Assembly (NCBI RefSeq): GCF_005434945.1
Contig: NZ_SKCH01000024.1
Location: forward strand, 1 to 57,266
Direction of reading: 5' to 3'
DNA: 57,266 nucleotides
Source: Prescottella subtropica
GTDB taxonomy: Bacteria > Actinomycetota > Actinomycetes > Mycobacteriales > Mycobacteriaceae
Within the stretch, counting starts at the first letter, position 1; every line of letters begins with the position of its first letter. The notes beneath the pieces are model-generated. The model searched no databases. It was not told the origin of the DNA and saw nothing but the letters and a program-made list of their open reading frames with translations. The position numbers and the translations under genes were made by a program. This document shows positions 44,421-53,483 of this stretch, one piece after another.

Positions 44421-45503
44421 GTGACCACGACGACAACCGAGACGGCCCCCACCCCGGCCGCCGCGCAGGCACCCGAGAACCTGGTCGACCGCTACGGCCG
44501 CCGCACAGTGATGGCCGTACTGGTCGCCGGGGTGCTGGCCCTGCAACTCGGGTTCATCCTCAGTTACGTCGCGGCGTTCCATCAGCCGACGCCACGCGAC
44601 ATCGCGGTCGCGGTCGTCGCCGGTCCCGGTGTGCCCGCGACCGTCGCCGAGCAGGCCGTCGACAGGCTCGACACGATCGACGGGCATCCGCTCGACGCCC
44701 GCACCGTGACCGGCACCGCCGAGGTGCGGCAACTGCTGCGGGATCGGGAGATCCAGGGCGCGTACGTGCTCGAGGCGAACGGCACGGACACCCTGTTCAC
44801 CGCGAGTGCGGGCGGCAGTTCCATCGCGTCGGCGCTCGAGGCGGTGTTCACGGAGGTGACCGCGGACCAGGACCGGCAGCTGATCGTGCGGGACGAGATC
44901 CCGGTCGGCGCGCACGACAACCGCGGTCTGTCGGGATTCTACCTGTCGATCGGCTGGGTCGTCGGCGGCTACCTGCTGGCGGCGGCGATCGGCCTGTTCC
45001 TGGGGGCCCCGTCGACGCGTCGGCAGGCGTGGACCCACATCGCGGTGATGTTCGGTTACTCGGCCGTCTCGGGTGCGTTCGGTGCGCTCATCACGACGCA
45101 TCTGCTGGGCACGTTCGCCGGACACTGGTTCCCGCTGTGGCTGCTGGGTACGGGCGTGGTGTTCGCGACCGGCCTGTTCACGATGGGTCTGCGGGCGGCG
45201 GTCGGTGTCGTCGCGGTGCCGCTCGCGATCGCGGTGTTCGTGGTGCTGGGCAACCCGAGTGCCGGTGGCGCGTTCGGCGCGAACGTGATCCCGAGTTTCT
45301 ACGCGGCGATCGGCAAGTGGATCACGCCGGGAGCCGGCACCGAGGGTGTGCGGTCGATCGTGTACTTCCACAACGTGGGGCTCGGCCAGCCGGCGGCGGC
45401 GCTGGCGCTCTACACGGCGATCGGTGCGGCCCTGCTGCTCGGCTGCACGGCCTGGCGGTCCCGGAAGTCGGCTGTCGATACGCCTGTCGTCGACGCGAAC
45501 TAG
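44421..45503 (+). CDS. Membrane protein of the ABC-2/YhgE-Pip-like type
   Basis: A 360-residue protein. A Thr-rich cytoplasmic start (MTTTTTE) is followed by one span at about 30-53, an external domain at about 55-168, then five or six spans. This one-plus-external-plus-five layout is that of ABC-2 permease-like and YhgE/Pip-like proteins, but no ATPase gene is adjacent. It is divergent from tetR with the tandem operators between, so it is probably repressed by that TetR and may export a hydrophobic compound. The GTG at 44421 has GAGGA six bases upstream. Confidence 0.72.
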   Translation: MTTTTTETAPTPAAAQAPENLVDRYGRRTVMAVLVAGVLALQLGFILSYVAAFHQPTPRDIAVAVVAGPGVPATVAEQAVDRLDTIDGHPLDARTVTGTAEVRQLLRDREIQGAYVLEANGTDTLFTASAGGSSIASALEAVFTEVTADQDRQLIVRDEIPVGAHDNRGLSGFYLSIGWVVGGYLLAAAIGLFLGAPSTRRQAWTHIAVMFGYSAVSGAFGALITTHLLGTFAGHWFPLWLLGTGVVFATGLFTMGLRAAVGVVAVPLAIAVFVVLGNPSAGGAFGANVIPSFYAAIGKWITPGAGTEGVRSIVYFHNVGLGQPAAALALYTAIGAALLLGCTAWRSRKSAVDTPVVDAN

Positions 45504-45518
45504 TCCTACTCTGAGTGC

Positions 45519-46022
45519 ATGCCCAGGCTGCTGCATCCCAGTGCGGCGCACGTCGCCGACACGTTGATCGCGCGCGGCCATCACGGGGTGATCGTCAGCC
45601 GGCCGGTGGCACGTAACGCGGCGGAAGTCGCGGCGGCGCTGGGTGTCGACGTGGGGTCCGTCGTCGACGCGCGGGTGTTCCTGCTCGACGACGAACCGGT
45701 GCTGCTGCTGGTGTCCGGGACGCACGCGGTGGACATCGCGGCGACGGGCGAGCGGTTGCAGGGCACGCTGGTGCCGGCGCCGCCCGACGTCGCGGCGGAG
45801 GTGACGGGTCAGCCTCTCGACGCGGTCGCCCCGCTGGGGCATCCCACCAATCTGCCGACGTATCTCGACGAGAAGCTCGCCGAGTTCCCGGATCTGTGGG
45901 CCTCGGCGGGGCATCCCGAGACGGTGTTCCGCACGACGTTTCCGGAGTTGCTGCGGGTCACTGCGGGGCTCGCCGTCGACGTGGGAAAACCCGGTCCGCT
46001 CAGTGAGCACAACCCTGGTTGA
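45519..46022 (+). CDS. YbaK/ProX-type aminoacyl-tRNA deacylase
   Basis: A 167-residue YbaK-fold protein. It has the [19 protein letters not shown] strand region and the late [14 protein letters not shown], which correspond to the GGxSPxG-type substrate loop and the family end. Members hydrolyse mischarged tRNA (Cys-, Ala- or Ser-tRNA-Pro). The usual lysine at the strand after SV is replaced by Arg or Asp here, so activity is not certain. It starts 16 bp after the membrane gene. The -35 element of the next gene overlaps its stop codon. Confidence 0.78.
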   Translation: MPRLLHPSAAHVADTLIARGHHGVIVSRPVARNAAEVAAALGVDVGSVVDARVFLLDDEPVLLLVSGTHAVDIAATGERLQGTLVPAPPDVAAEVTGQPLDAVAPLGHPTNLPTYLDEKLAEFPDLWASAGHPETVFRTTFPELLRVTAGLAVDVGKPGPLSEHNPG

Positions 46023-46044
46023 CCGATGGGCCCGCCCCTATAGT
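46019..46044 (+). promoter_or_regulatory. Promoter of the flavin-reductase-like gene
   Basis: TTGACC at 46019-46024 and TATAGT at 46039-46044 with a 14-bp spacer. The spacer is short, so the -35 may be suboptimal. The -35 overlaps the stop codon of the preceding gene. Confidence 0.5.
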
Positions 46045-46083
46045 GGCGGGCAGCCGCAACCTGGTTCGAATCGGAGAATTGTC

Positions 46084-46635
46084 TTGTCACAGCCTGTCGA
46101 GAACACCCCCGACCTCACCGTCGTCCCCGCCGAGGGCGGGATCGGCAACGACGAGTACAAGGCGGCGATGCGGCGGCATCCGGCCGGTGTCACGATCGTC
46201 ACGCTCGATTCACCGAACGGTCCGGTGGGTTTCACGGCGACGTCGTTCGCGTCGCTGTCGATGAATCCGCCGCTGATCTCGTTCAACATCGCGTTGAACT
46301 CGTCGAGTATCGACGCGCTGCACGCGGCCGACTCGATCGTCGTGCATCTGCTCGGTGAGCACCAGCAGCACCTGTCGCAGCGGTTCTCCCGCACGGCCGC
46401 CGAACGGTTCAGCGACGAATCACTGTGGGCGCGGCTCGAGACGGGTGAGCCGGTGCTGCACGGCACCCCGATCTGGATGCGTGCCACGGTGCACCAGTTG
46501 ATTCCCGCGGGCGATCACACGCTGGTGATCGGTCTGGTCACCCGCCTCCACAACGAGAACGACGACGAAGCCGCGTCGGCGCCGCTGCTCTACCACGAGG
46601 GCGGCTACCACCGGCCGACCCCTCTCGACCGGTAG
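46084..46635 (+). CDS. Flavin reductase domain protein (FMN-binding split barrel)
   Basis: A 183-residue flavin reductase of the kind that supplies reduced FMN/FAD to monooxygenases. The signature [11 protein letters not shown] and [21 protein letters not shown] matches the HpaC/RutF group. The TTG at 46084 is chosen because GGAGAA lies seven bases upstream; the frame to 46003 is a read-through over the promoter. The partner oxygenase is not visible in the window. It ends 8 bp before the convergent desulfurase-like gene. Confidence 0.87.
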   Translation: MSQPVENTPDLTVVPAEGGIGNDEYKAAMRRHPAGVTIVTLDSPNGPVGFTATSFASLSMNPPLISFNIALNSSSIDALHAADSIVVHLLGEHQQHLSQRFSRTAAERFSDESLWARLETGEPVLHGTPIWMRATVHQLIPAGDHTLVIGLVTRLHNENDDEAASAPLLYHEGGYHRPTPLDR

Positions 46636-46643
46636 TCAGCAGG

Positions 46644-47957
46644 TCAGACGCACTCGGCGGCACCGGCGGTGCCGGTGGAGAAGCCGCGGGTCTCGGGGAC
46701 CGGGTTCCACAGGCCGTCGGTCTTGCCGTAGTTCCAGGTGGCCTGGCCGGCGGCGAGCTGCCGGACGGCGGCGATGAGACGTTCGACGTCGTCGGAGCCG
46801 GTGCCGAGGCCGAGGCTGGCGCGGACGGCGCCGCCACCGAGACCGATCCGGTTGAGGACGGGGTGCGCGCAGAAGCGGCCGTCGCGGACACCGATGCCGT
46901 GTTCGGCGGACAGGTAGGCGGCGATCTGGCCGGGCTCGTAGCCGTCGATCGTGAACGTGACGATGCCGACGGTGTCGGGGGCGTCCGCCCACAGCCGCAG
47001 CAGGTGCACGCCGTCGATCTCGGCGAGTCCGTCCGTCAGGCGCGTGGACAGCACCCGCTCGTGCTCGACGACCTGCCCGAAGTCCAACGCGGCCAGCGCA
47101 TCGCATGCGGCGGCGAGCGCGGCGACACCGAGGACGTTGGGGCTGCCGGCCTCGTGCCGGGCCGGGGCCTGCGCCCACACGGTCTCGTCGAGGGTCACCT
47201 CGCGCACCGCGCCGCCACCGGCGAGGTAGGGCTCGGCGGCGTCGAGCCAGTCGCGGCGGCCGACGAGGACACCGGCGCCGAACGGCGCGTACAGCTTGTG
47301 GCCGGAGAAGGCCAGGTAGTCGACGCCGGTCGCGGCGAGGTTCACGCGACGGTGCGGGGTGAGCTGGGCGCCGTCGACGAGGATGCGTGCGCCGTGGCGG
47401 TGCGCGATCTCGGTGAGTTCCGTGATGGGCAGCACCTCGCCGGTGACGTTCGACGCGCCGGTGACCGCGAGCAGGGCGGCGGGGGCGGCGCACAGTTCGG
47501 CGTCGATCCGGGCGATGGTCTCGGCGACGGTGTCCGCGGCCTCGACGACACGGGAGTTCTTCCACGGCAACAGGTTCGCGTGGTGCTCGATGTCCAGGAC
47601 GACGACGTCGCCGGGCACGCAGTTCGCGAGCAGGTTGAGCGAGTCGGTGGTGTTGCGGGTGAAGACGACCACCTGGTCGGTGTCGGTGCCGACGAAACGT
47701 TCGACGGATCCGCGGGCACTCTCGTAGGCGTCGGTGCTCACCCGGGAGGCGTAGCCGGCGCCGCGGTGGACGCTGGCGTAGAACGGCAGCAGTTCCTGGA
47801 GGCGGTCGGTGACCTGCGCGAGGGCGGGGGCGCTGGCCGCGTAGTCGAAGTTCGCGTAGGTGCAGGTGCCGCCGCCGATCAGCGGAACCTGCGTGTCACA
47901 GCCGGACACCCGGGCGAGCGGGGCGGTGGAACAGGTAGCGGCCAGTACAGCGGTCAT
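46644..47957 (-). CDS. Class V aminotransferase, SufS-like cysteine desulfurase
   Basis: A 437-residue PLP enzyme. It has an N-terminal FDYAASAP, the PLP-site His in DIEHHANLLPW, Asp in VDGAQ, and the PLP lysine Lys221 in FSGHKLYAPFG. A late GRFCAHP carries the Cys at the place of the SufS catalytic Cys, so desulfurase activity is plausible. No sufBCD genes are near, so it may act in other sulfur transfer or lyase chemistry. The ATG at 47957 is used; a GTG one codon upstream is possible. It lies behind a SAM-IV riboswitch, which ties it to methionine/SAM metabolism. Confidence 0.87.
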   Translation of the reverse strand: MTAVLAATCSTAPLARVSGCDTQVPLIGGGTCTYANFDYAASAPALAQVTDRLQELLPFYASVHRGAGYASRVSTDAYESARGSVERFVGTDTDQVVVFTRNTTDSLNLLANCVPGDVVVLDIEHHANLLPWKNSRVVEAADTVAETIARIDAELCAAPAALLAVTGASNVTGEVLPITELTEIAHRHGARILVDGAQLTPHRRVNLAATGVDYLAFSGHKLYAPFGAGVLVGRRDWLDAAEPYLAGGGAVREVTLDETVWAQAPARHEAGSPNVLGVAALAAACDALAALDFGQVVEHERVLSTRLTDGLAEIDGVHLLRLWADAPDTVGIVTFTIDGYEPGQIAAYLSAEHGIGVRDGRFCAHPVLNRIGLGGGAVRASLGLGTGSDDVERLIAAVRQLAAGQATWNYGKTDGLWNPVPETRGFSTGTAGAAECV

Positions 47958-48005
47958 CACAACATCCTTCGAGTCCCGGGGCCCGTCGGCTGTGAGACGC
48001 CATCG

Positions 48006-48122
48006 GAGTCCGCGCTTGCCATGTCCTCGTGGACGATGGCCTGGTCGTCACCCGGAGCACCCCACCGCGGTTGGAGGGTTGCCGACCAGCTAGCCGGGGC
48101 TTGACGCTGGTACTCGTGACCT
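48006..48122 (-). promoter_or_regulatory. SAM-IV riboswitch
   Basis: On the minus strand the leader reads, in order, GGTCACGAGTACCAGCG, TCAAGCCCCGGC, TGGTCGGCAACCCTCC, CGCGGTGGGGTGCTCCGGG, TGACGACCAGGCC and finally GGCAAGCGCGGACTC. This is the ordered set of conserved segments of the actinobacterial SAM-IV riboswitch. It begins about 8 nt downstream of a good promoter and ends 48 nt before the desulfurase-like gene. High SAM is expected to lower expression. Boundaries are approximate. Confidence 0.88.
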
Positions 48123-48129
48123 GGCGACG

Positions 48130-48159
48130 AGAATGGCAGAACGTTTCGGGGGCTGTCAA
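48130..48159 (-). promoter_or_regulatory. Promoter of the SAM-IV leader
   Basis: Consensus TTGACA (minus strand, 48154-48159) and CATTCT (48130-48135) with an 18-bp spacer. The predicted transcript start, near 48123, coincides with the first riboswitch base. Confidence 0.65.
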
Positions 48160-48204
48160 CCCGGATACTGGTGACGGGCCCGTTCACCGAACGGCAACCC
48201 GGAG

Positions 48205-51200
48205 ATGAGACAACTGCGCGACAGCAGCATCGATACAGACCAGCAGGACAGGACTTCAGCCGTGCCCCTCCGCTCCGCTTCCGACACGGGCCGACGTTCG
48301 GCGATCCCCGAGGTGTTCCTCCGGTCGCCGCACGCGCCCGCGCCGCGCACGCTCGTCGACATCCTCGAGGCGACAGCCGCGGCGCATCCCGACGCGATCG
48401 CGGTCGACGACGGTGACGCGCCGCTCACCTACCGCGAACTGCTGAGCGAGATCGCTTCCGGTGCAGAACGACTCGCCGCCGCCGGGGTCGGCGCCGGTGA
48501 CCGGGTCGGGGTGCGGATGCCGTCCGGCTCCCGCGAGCTGTACGTCGCGATCCTGTCGGTGCTGGCGGCGGGGGCCGCGTACGTGCCCGTCGACGCCGAC
48601 GACCCGGACGAGCGGGCGGAACTGGTGTTCGGGGAGGCCCGGGTGGCCGCGATCCTCACCGGCGACGGGATTCGACCGGGTACGGCCCCGGCCCGCACCG
48701 GTGCCGCCGAGGTGCGCCGTCCGACACTCGACGACGACGCCTGGATCATCTTCACGTCGGGGTCGACGGGCACCCCGAAGGGGGTGGCGGTCACGCACCG
48801 TAACGCGGCCGCGTTCGTCGATGCCGAGGCGCGAATGTTCCTGCAGGACAGTCCGCTGAGTCCCGGCGATCGGGTGCTGGCCGGGTTGTCGGTGGCGTTC
48901 GACGCGTCGTGCGAGGAGATGTGGCTGGCGTGGCGGCACGGCGCGACGCTGGTGCCCGCGCCGCGCTCGCTGGTACGCAGTGGCATGGATCTCGGTCCGT
49001 GGCTGGTCTCTCGGGACGTCACGGTCGTCTCGACGGTCCCGACCCTCGCGGCGATGTGGCCGGCGGAGGCGCTGGAAGCGGTGCGGCTGTTGATCTTCGG
49101 CGGTGAGGCGTGCCCGCCGGAGCTGGCCGAACGGCTCGCGGTGCCGGGCCGCGAGGTGTGGAACACGTACGGCCCCACGGAAGCCACCGTCGTCGCGTGC
49201 GGCGCCCTGATGGACGGCACCGGTCCGGTGCGGATCGGGTTGCCGCTCGACGGCTGGGATCTCGCGGTGGTGGACGCGTCCGGGGAACCGGTCGCCGAGG
49301 GTGAGGTCGGGGAACTCGTCATCGGCGGTGTCGGCCTGGCGCGATATCTGGATCCGGTGAAGGACGCCGAGAAGTACGCTCCCATGCCGACTCTCGGCTG
49401 GGACCGCGCCTACCGCAGCGGCGACCTGGTCCGCCTCGACACCGCGGGCCTGCTGTTCCAGGGCCGCGCCGACGACCAGGTCAAGATCGGCGGCCGGCGC
49501 ATCGAGCTCGGTGAGGTCGACAACGCGCTGCAGAACCTGCCCGGTGTCGCGGGGGCGGCGGCCGCGGTCCGGCGCACCCCCGCCGGCACCGCGATCCTCG
49601 TCGGCTATCTGGCCAGTACCGACCCGCACTTCGACGTCGACGCCGCCCGGGAGCAGCTGTCCGAACAGCTACCCGCCGCTCTGGTGCCGCGACTTGCGCT
49701 GGTCGACGAGTTGCCCACCCGCACGTCCGGCAAGGTCGACCGCAGCGCGCTGCCGTGGCCGCTGCCGGGCACCGAGCAGGATCCGGAGACGCTGGGCCTG
49801 GACGGCACCGCGGCGTGGGTCGCGGGCCTGTGGTCGTCGATCCTCGGCGCGGCCGTCCGCGGCCCGGACGCCGATTTCTTCGAGATGGGCGGCGGGTCGC
49901 TGTCCGCGGCGCAGCTCGTCACCGCCTTGCGGGAACGCTTCCCGGAGGTGACCGTCGCACAGTTGTACGACCGTCCGCGGTTGGCGTCGCTCGCCGGGTT
50001 CCTCGACGAACTGTCCCCCACCGTGACCTCCGCGCCGCGCCGCGTCGCCCCGGTACCCCGCCGGGCGCAGGCCGCGCAGATCGCGGCGACCGTGCCGCTG
50101 ATGACACTGACCGGCCTGCAGTGGGTGACGTGGCTGGCGATCGCCGGGAACGTGCTGTCGTGGTTCGACGTCGACTGGGCACCCACCCTGTCGTGGTGGT
50201 GGGTGGCGCTCGCCTTCGTCGCGTTCATCACCCCGATCGGCCGCATGACGATCGCGGTCGCCGGGGCCCGACTGCTGCTCCGACGCCTGCAACCGGGCAC
50301 GTACCCGCGCGGCGGGCCGGAGCATCTCCGGTTGTGGGTCGCGCTGCGCCTGGTCGAGGCGAGTGGCGCCGACAACCTGTCCGGGGCGCCGTGGATGCTG
50401 TACTTCGCCCGCGCGCTCGGCGCGAAGGTGGGACGCGGCGTCGACCTGCACACCCTGCCCCCGGTGACGGGCATGCTCGAACTCGGCGACGGCTGCTCCG
50501 TCGAACCCGAAGTGGACCTGTCGGGGCATTGGATCGACGGCGACGTCGTGCACATCGGCGCGATCCGGATCGGTGAGGGTGCCGCGATCGGGGCCCGGTC
50601 GACGCTGCTGCCGGGCGCCCGGATCGGCCGCGGCGCCGAGGTGGCGCCGGGGTCGGCGGTGTTCGGGAAGGTCAAGGCCGGCCAGCACTGGGCCGGCTCC
50701 CCCGCCGTCAAGATCGGCAAGGCGACGCATCCGTGGCCCTCCGAGACACCACCGCGGGCCACGCAGTGGGTGCCGATCTTCGGTGTCACGTCCGTGCTGT
50801 TGGCGGGCATGCCGATCTTCGGTCTGGCTTCCGGTCTCGCCGTGGTCGGGTGGCGGGTGCGCGGCGCCGACGGTCTCGGTGACGCGTTCGGGCGGGCGTT
50901 GACGGTCCTGCCGGCCGCAACCGTGCTGAGCCTGTTCGTGTTCGCGGCGCTGACGGTGATCGCGGTGCGCCTGCTGTCGATCGGGCTCACCGAGGGCTAC
51001 CACCCGGTCCGCAGCCGGGTCGGGTGGCAGGCCTGGGCCACCGAACGGTTGATGGACTCGGCCCGCACGTTCCTGTTCCCGCTGTACGCGAGCCTGCTGA
51101 CACCGCTGTGGCTGAAACTGTTGGGCGCCAAGGTGGGCCGCGGCACCGAGATCTCCACGGCACTGGTGCTGCCGAAGTTCACGACGGTCGCGGACGGCGC

Positions 51201-52182
51201 GTTCCTGGCCGACGACACGATGGTCGCGAGCTACGAACTCGGCGGCGGCTGGATGCGCATCGAACCAGCCAAGATCGGCAAGCGCGCGTTCCTCGGCAAC
51301 TCGGGGATGGCCGGTCCGGGACGACGAGTCCCGAAGAACGGGTTGGTGGCGGTGCTGTCTGCGGCGCCGAGCAAGGCCAAGTCGGGGTCGTCGTGGCTGG
51401 GCAGCCCGCCGGTCCGGTTGCGCCGCGCCGCGAGCGAGTCCGACGCGTCCCGCACGTTCGCCCCGCCGCTGCGGCTGAAGATCGCCCGCGCGGTCGTCGA
51501 GACCTGCCGGCTGATCCCGGTGGCGGTGACGTTCGGGATCGGCCTGTCCGTGCTGTTCGCGCTGGCTCAACTGGTGGCGGTCGGCGGGTTCGAGCTCGCG
51601 GCGGTCGCCTCCGGCCTGGTCCTGATGGTGGCGGGTGCAGTCGCCGGCCTGATCTCGGTGGCCGCGAAGTGGCTCGTCGTCGGCCGGATCGGGGTCGTCG
51701 AACATCCGCTGTGGAGTTCGTTCGTGTGGCGCAACGAGGTGTCCGACGCGTTCGTCGAGACCGTCGCGGCCCCGTGGTTCGCGCGCGGCGCGAACGGCAC
51801 GGCCGTGATGAACGTGTGGCTGCGCGGTCTCGGCGCGACGATCGGCCGCGGCGTCTGGTGCGAGACGTACTGGCTGCCCGAGGCGGACCTGGTGACGCTC
51901 GGGGACGGTGCGACGGTGGAACGGGGATGCGTCGTGCAGACGCATCTGTTCCATGATCGGATCATGTCCATGGACACCGTCACCCTCGGCGCCGGCGCCA
52001 CCCTCGGCCCGCACTGCGTCGCACTGCCCGCGGCCGGACTCGGGGACGGTGCCACCGTGGGTCCGGCGTCCCTCGTCATGCGCGGCGACGTCGTCCCGGC
52101 GTCGACCCGCTGGCAGGGCAATCCCATTGCGCCCTGGAATGATCCGGTGTCGGGGAACACCGCGGACGGCGGTGCCCGATGA
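48205..52182 (+). CDS. Pls/PosA-type non-ribosomal peptide synthetase (poly-amino-acid synthetase-like)
   Basis: A 1325-residue protein with the layout of epsilon-poly-L-lysine synthetase (about 1319 aa). An adenylation domain (about 45-520) has FTSGSTGTPKG and the AFDASCEEMWLA core; a carrier domain has Ser565 in GGGSLSAAQ. Then come about six membrane spans interleaved with three tandem hexapeptide/left-handed-helix-like domains that replace normal condensation domains. Such enzymes link one amino acid into a homopolymer at the membrane. Lys, Orn or a related basic residue is a guess. Start: ATG 48205 has GGAG too close; GTG 48262 is an alternative. The stop overlaps the aminopeptidase ATG. 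Confidence 0.9.
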   Translation: MRQLRDSSIDTDQQDRTSAVPLRSASDTGRRSAIPEVFLRSPHAPAPRTLVDILEATAAAHPDAIAVDDGDAPLTYRELLSEIASGAERLAAAGVGAGDRVGVRMPSGSRELYVAILSVLAAGAAYVPVDADDPDERAELVFGEARVAAILTGDGIRPGTAPARTGAAEVRRPTLDDDAWIIFTSGSTGTPKGVAVTHRNAAAFVDAEARMFLQDSPLSPGDRVLAGLSVAFDASCEEMWLAWRHGATLVPAPRSLVRSGMDLGPWLVSRDVTVVSTVPTLAAMWPAEALEAVRLLIFGGEACPPELAERLAVPGREVWNTYGPTEATVVACGALMDGTGPVRIGLPLDGWDLAVVDASGEPVAEGEVGELVIGGVGLARYLDPVKDAEKYAPMPTLGWDRAYRSGDLVRLDTAGLLFQGRADDQVKIGGRRIELGEVDNALQNLPGVAGAAAAVRRTPAGTAILVGYLASTDPHFDVDAAREQLSEQLPAALVPRLALVDELPTRTSGKVDRSALPWPLPGTEQDPETLGLDGTAAWVAGLWSSILGAAVRGPDADFFEMGGGSLSAAQLVTALRERFPEVTVAQLYDRPRLASLAGFLDELSPTVTSAPRRVAPVPRRAQAAQIAATVPLMTLTGLQWVTWLAIAGNVLSWFDVDWAPTLSWWWVALAFVAFITPIGRMTIAVAGARLLLRRLQPGTYPRGGPEHLRLWVALRLVEASGADNLSGAPWMLYFARALGAKVGRGVDLHTLPPVTGMLELGDGCSVEPEVDLSGHWIDGDVVHIGAIRIGEGAAIGARSTLLPGARIGRGAEVAPGSAVFGKVKAGQHWAGSPAVKIGKATHPWPSETPPRATQWVPIFGVTSVLLAGMPIFGLASGLAVVGWRVRGADGLGDAFGRALTVLPAATVLSLFVFAALTVIAVRLLSIGLTEGYHPVRSRVGWQAWATERLMDSARTFLFPLYASLLTPLWLKLLGAKVGRGTEISTALVLPKFTTVADGAFLADDTMVASYELGGGWMRIEPAKIGKRAFLGNSGMAGPGRRVPKNGLVAVLSAAPSKAKSGSSWLGSPPVRLRRAASESDASRTFAPPLRLKIARAVVETCRLIPVAVTFGIGLSVLFALAQLVAVGGFELAAVASGLVLMVAGAVAGLISVAAKWLVVGRIGVVEHPLWSSFVWRNEVSDAFVETVAAPWFARGANGTAVMNVWLRGLGATIGRGVWCETYWLPEADLVTLGDGATVERGCVVQTHLFHDRIMSMDTVTLGAGATLGPHCVALPAAGLGDGATVGPASLVMRGDVVPASTRWQGNPIAPWNDPVSGNTADGGAR

Positions 52183-53483
52183 AGGTGGACGAGCCGATCG
52201 ACCCGTACCTGCCCGGGTCCGGGAACCGCGGCTACCGGGTGTCCCGCTACGACCTCGAGCTGACGTACAAGGTGCACAGCAACCGGCTTGCCGGGAAGGC
52301 GTCGATCACCGCGACCACCACCGACGTCCGGGGCCGCTTCTCCCTCGACCTCGCACAGACGATGCAGGTGGCGAAGGTGTCGGTGAACGGGCGGCGCGGC
52401 GCGAAGTATGCGCACCGCGACGGCAAGTTGACGATCACCCCACCGCAGAAGATCCCGGCCGGTGGGGCGCTGGCGATCACCGTCCAATACGCGGGCAATC
52501 CGCAGCCGGTGACGAGCATGTGGGGGGAGGTCGGCTGGGAGGAGCTGTCCGAGGGTTCCCTGGTGGCGAGCCAGCCGAACGGGGCGCCGTCGTGGTTCCC
52601 GTGCGACGACCACCCGAGTTGCAAAGCAAGCTACCGGATTTCGATCACCACCGACTCGCCGTACCATGCGGTCGCGAACGGTGAGCTGGTCCGCAAGCAG
52701 ACCAAGGCCAGCCAGACCACGTGGGTGTACGAGCAGTCCGAGCCGATGGCCACGTATCTGGCGACCGTGCAGATCGGCCCGTACGTACGACGACGCCAGG
52801 ACGGCTCCCGGGTCCCGGTGCACGCGCTTCATCCCGCCGAGCTGCGCGAGCCGTTCGACCACGATTTCGCCCGCCAACCGCAGATGATGGATGTCTTCGA
52901 GGAGCTGTTCGGCCCGTACCCGTTCGACGACTATTCGGTGGTCGTCACCGGTGACGAGTTGGAGATTCCGATCGAGGCGCAGGGCCTGTCGATCTTCGGC
53001 GCCAATCATTGCGACGGCCGACGCGGTTCGGAGCGTCTCGTCGCGCACGAACTCGCCCACCAGTGGTTCGGCAACAGTCTCACGCTCGGGACGTGGAAGG
53101 ACATCTGGCTGCACGAGGGCTTCGCGTGTTACGCGGAGTGGTTGTGGTCGGAGCATTCCGGTGGGCCCGATGCCCACACCCACGCCCTGGCGGCGTATCG
53201 CGGGCTGGCCGGAAAACCACAGGACATCGTGCTCGGCGATCCGGGGCCGCGGGACATGTTCGACGACCGCATCTACAAGCGCGGCGCCCTGACCCTGCAC
53301 GTGCTGCGGCGGCGGATCGGCGACGACGCGTTCTTCTCGCTGCTGCGCGACTGGACCACCAGGTACCGGCATGCGACGGTGTCCACCGAGCAATTCACCG
53401 ATCTGGCAGCGCATTTCACCGACGAGCCACTGCGCCCGCTGTGGGACGCGTGGCTGTCGGCGTCGGCGCTACCGCCGCTCTGA
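52179..53483 (+). CDS. M1-family zinc aminopeptidase
   Basis: A 434-residue peptidase of the gluzincin M1 family, without a signal peptide. It has HELAHQWF with His290, Glu291 and His294, and WLHEGFA with Glu313 (H-E-x2-H-x18-E). The ATG overlaps the synthetase stop (ATGA), so both are made together. Half the size of classical M1 enzymes, it lacks the ERAP-like C-terminal domain. Processing or turnover of the homopolymer made by the synthetase is a reasonable inference. Its last 15 bases overlap the convergent MFS gene. Confidence 0.9.
   Translation: MKVDEPIDPYLPGSGNRGYRVSRYDLELTYKVHSNRLAGKASITATTTDVRGRFSLDLAQTMQVAKVSVNGRRGAKYAHRDGKLTITPPQKIPAGGALAITVQYAGNPQPVTSMWGEVGWEELSEGSLVASQPNGAPSWFPCDDHPSCKASYRISITTDSPYHAVANGELVRKQTKASQTTWVYEQSEPMATYLATVQIGPYVRRRQDGSRVPVHALHPAELREPFDHDFARQPQMMDVFEELFGPYPFDDYSVVVTGDELEIPIEAQGLSIFGANHCDGRRGSERLVAHELAHQWFGNSLTLGTWKDIWLHEGFACYAEWLWSEHSGGPDAHTHALAAYRGLAGKPQDIVLGDPGPRDMFDDRIYKRGALTLHVLRRRIGDDAFFSLLRDWTTRYRHATVSTEQFTDLAAHFTDEPLRPLWDAWLSASALPPL

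Noticed and set aside
49669-52014. 781-codon minus-strand frame inside the synthetase
   Set aside because: Antisense shadow of the Pls-type synthetase; His/Arg/Asp-rich with no domain.
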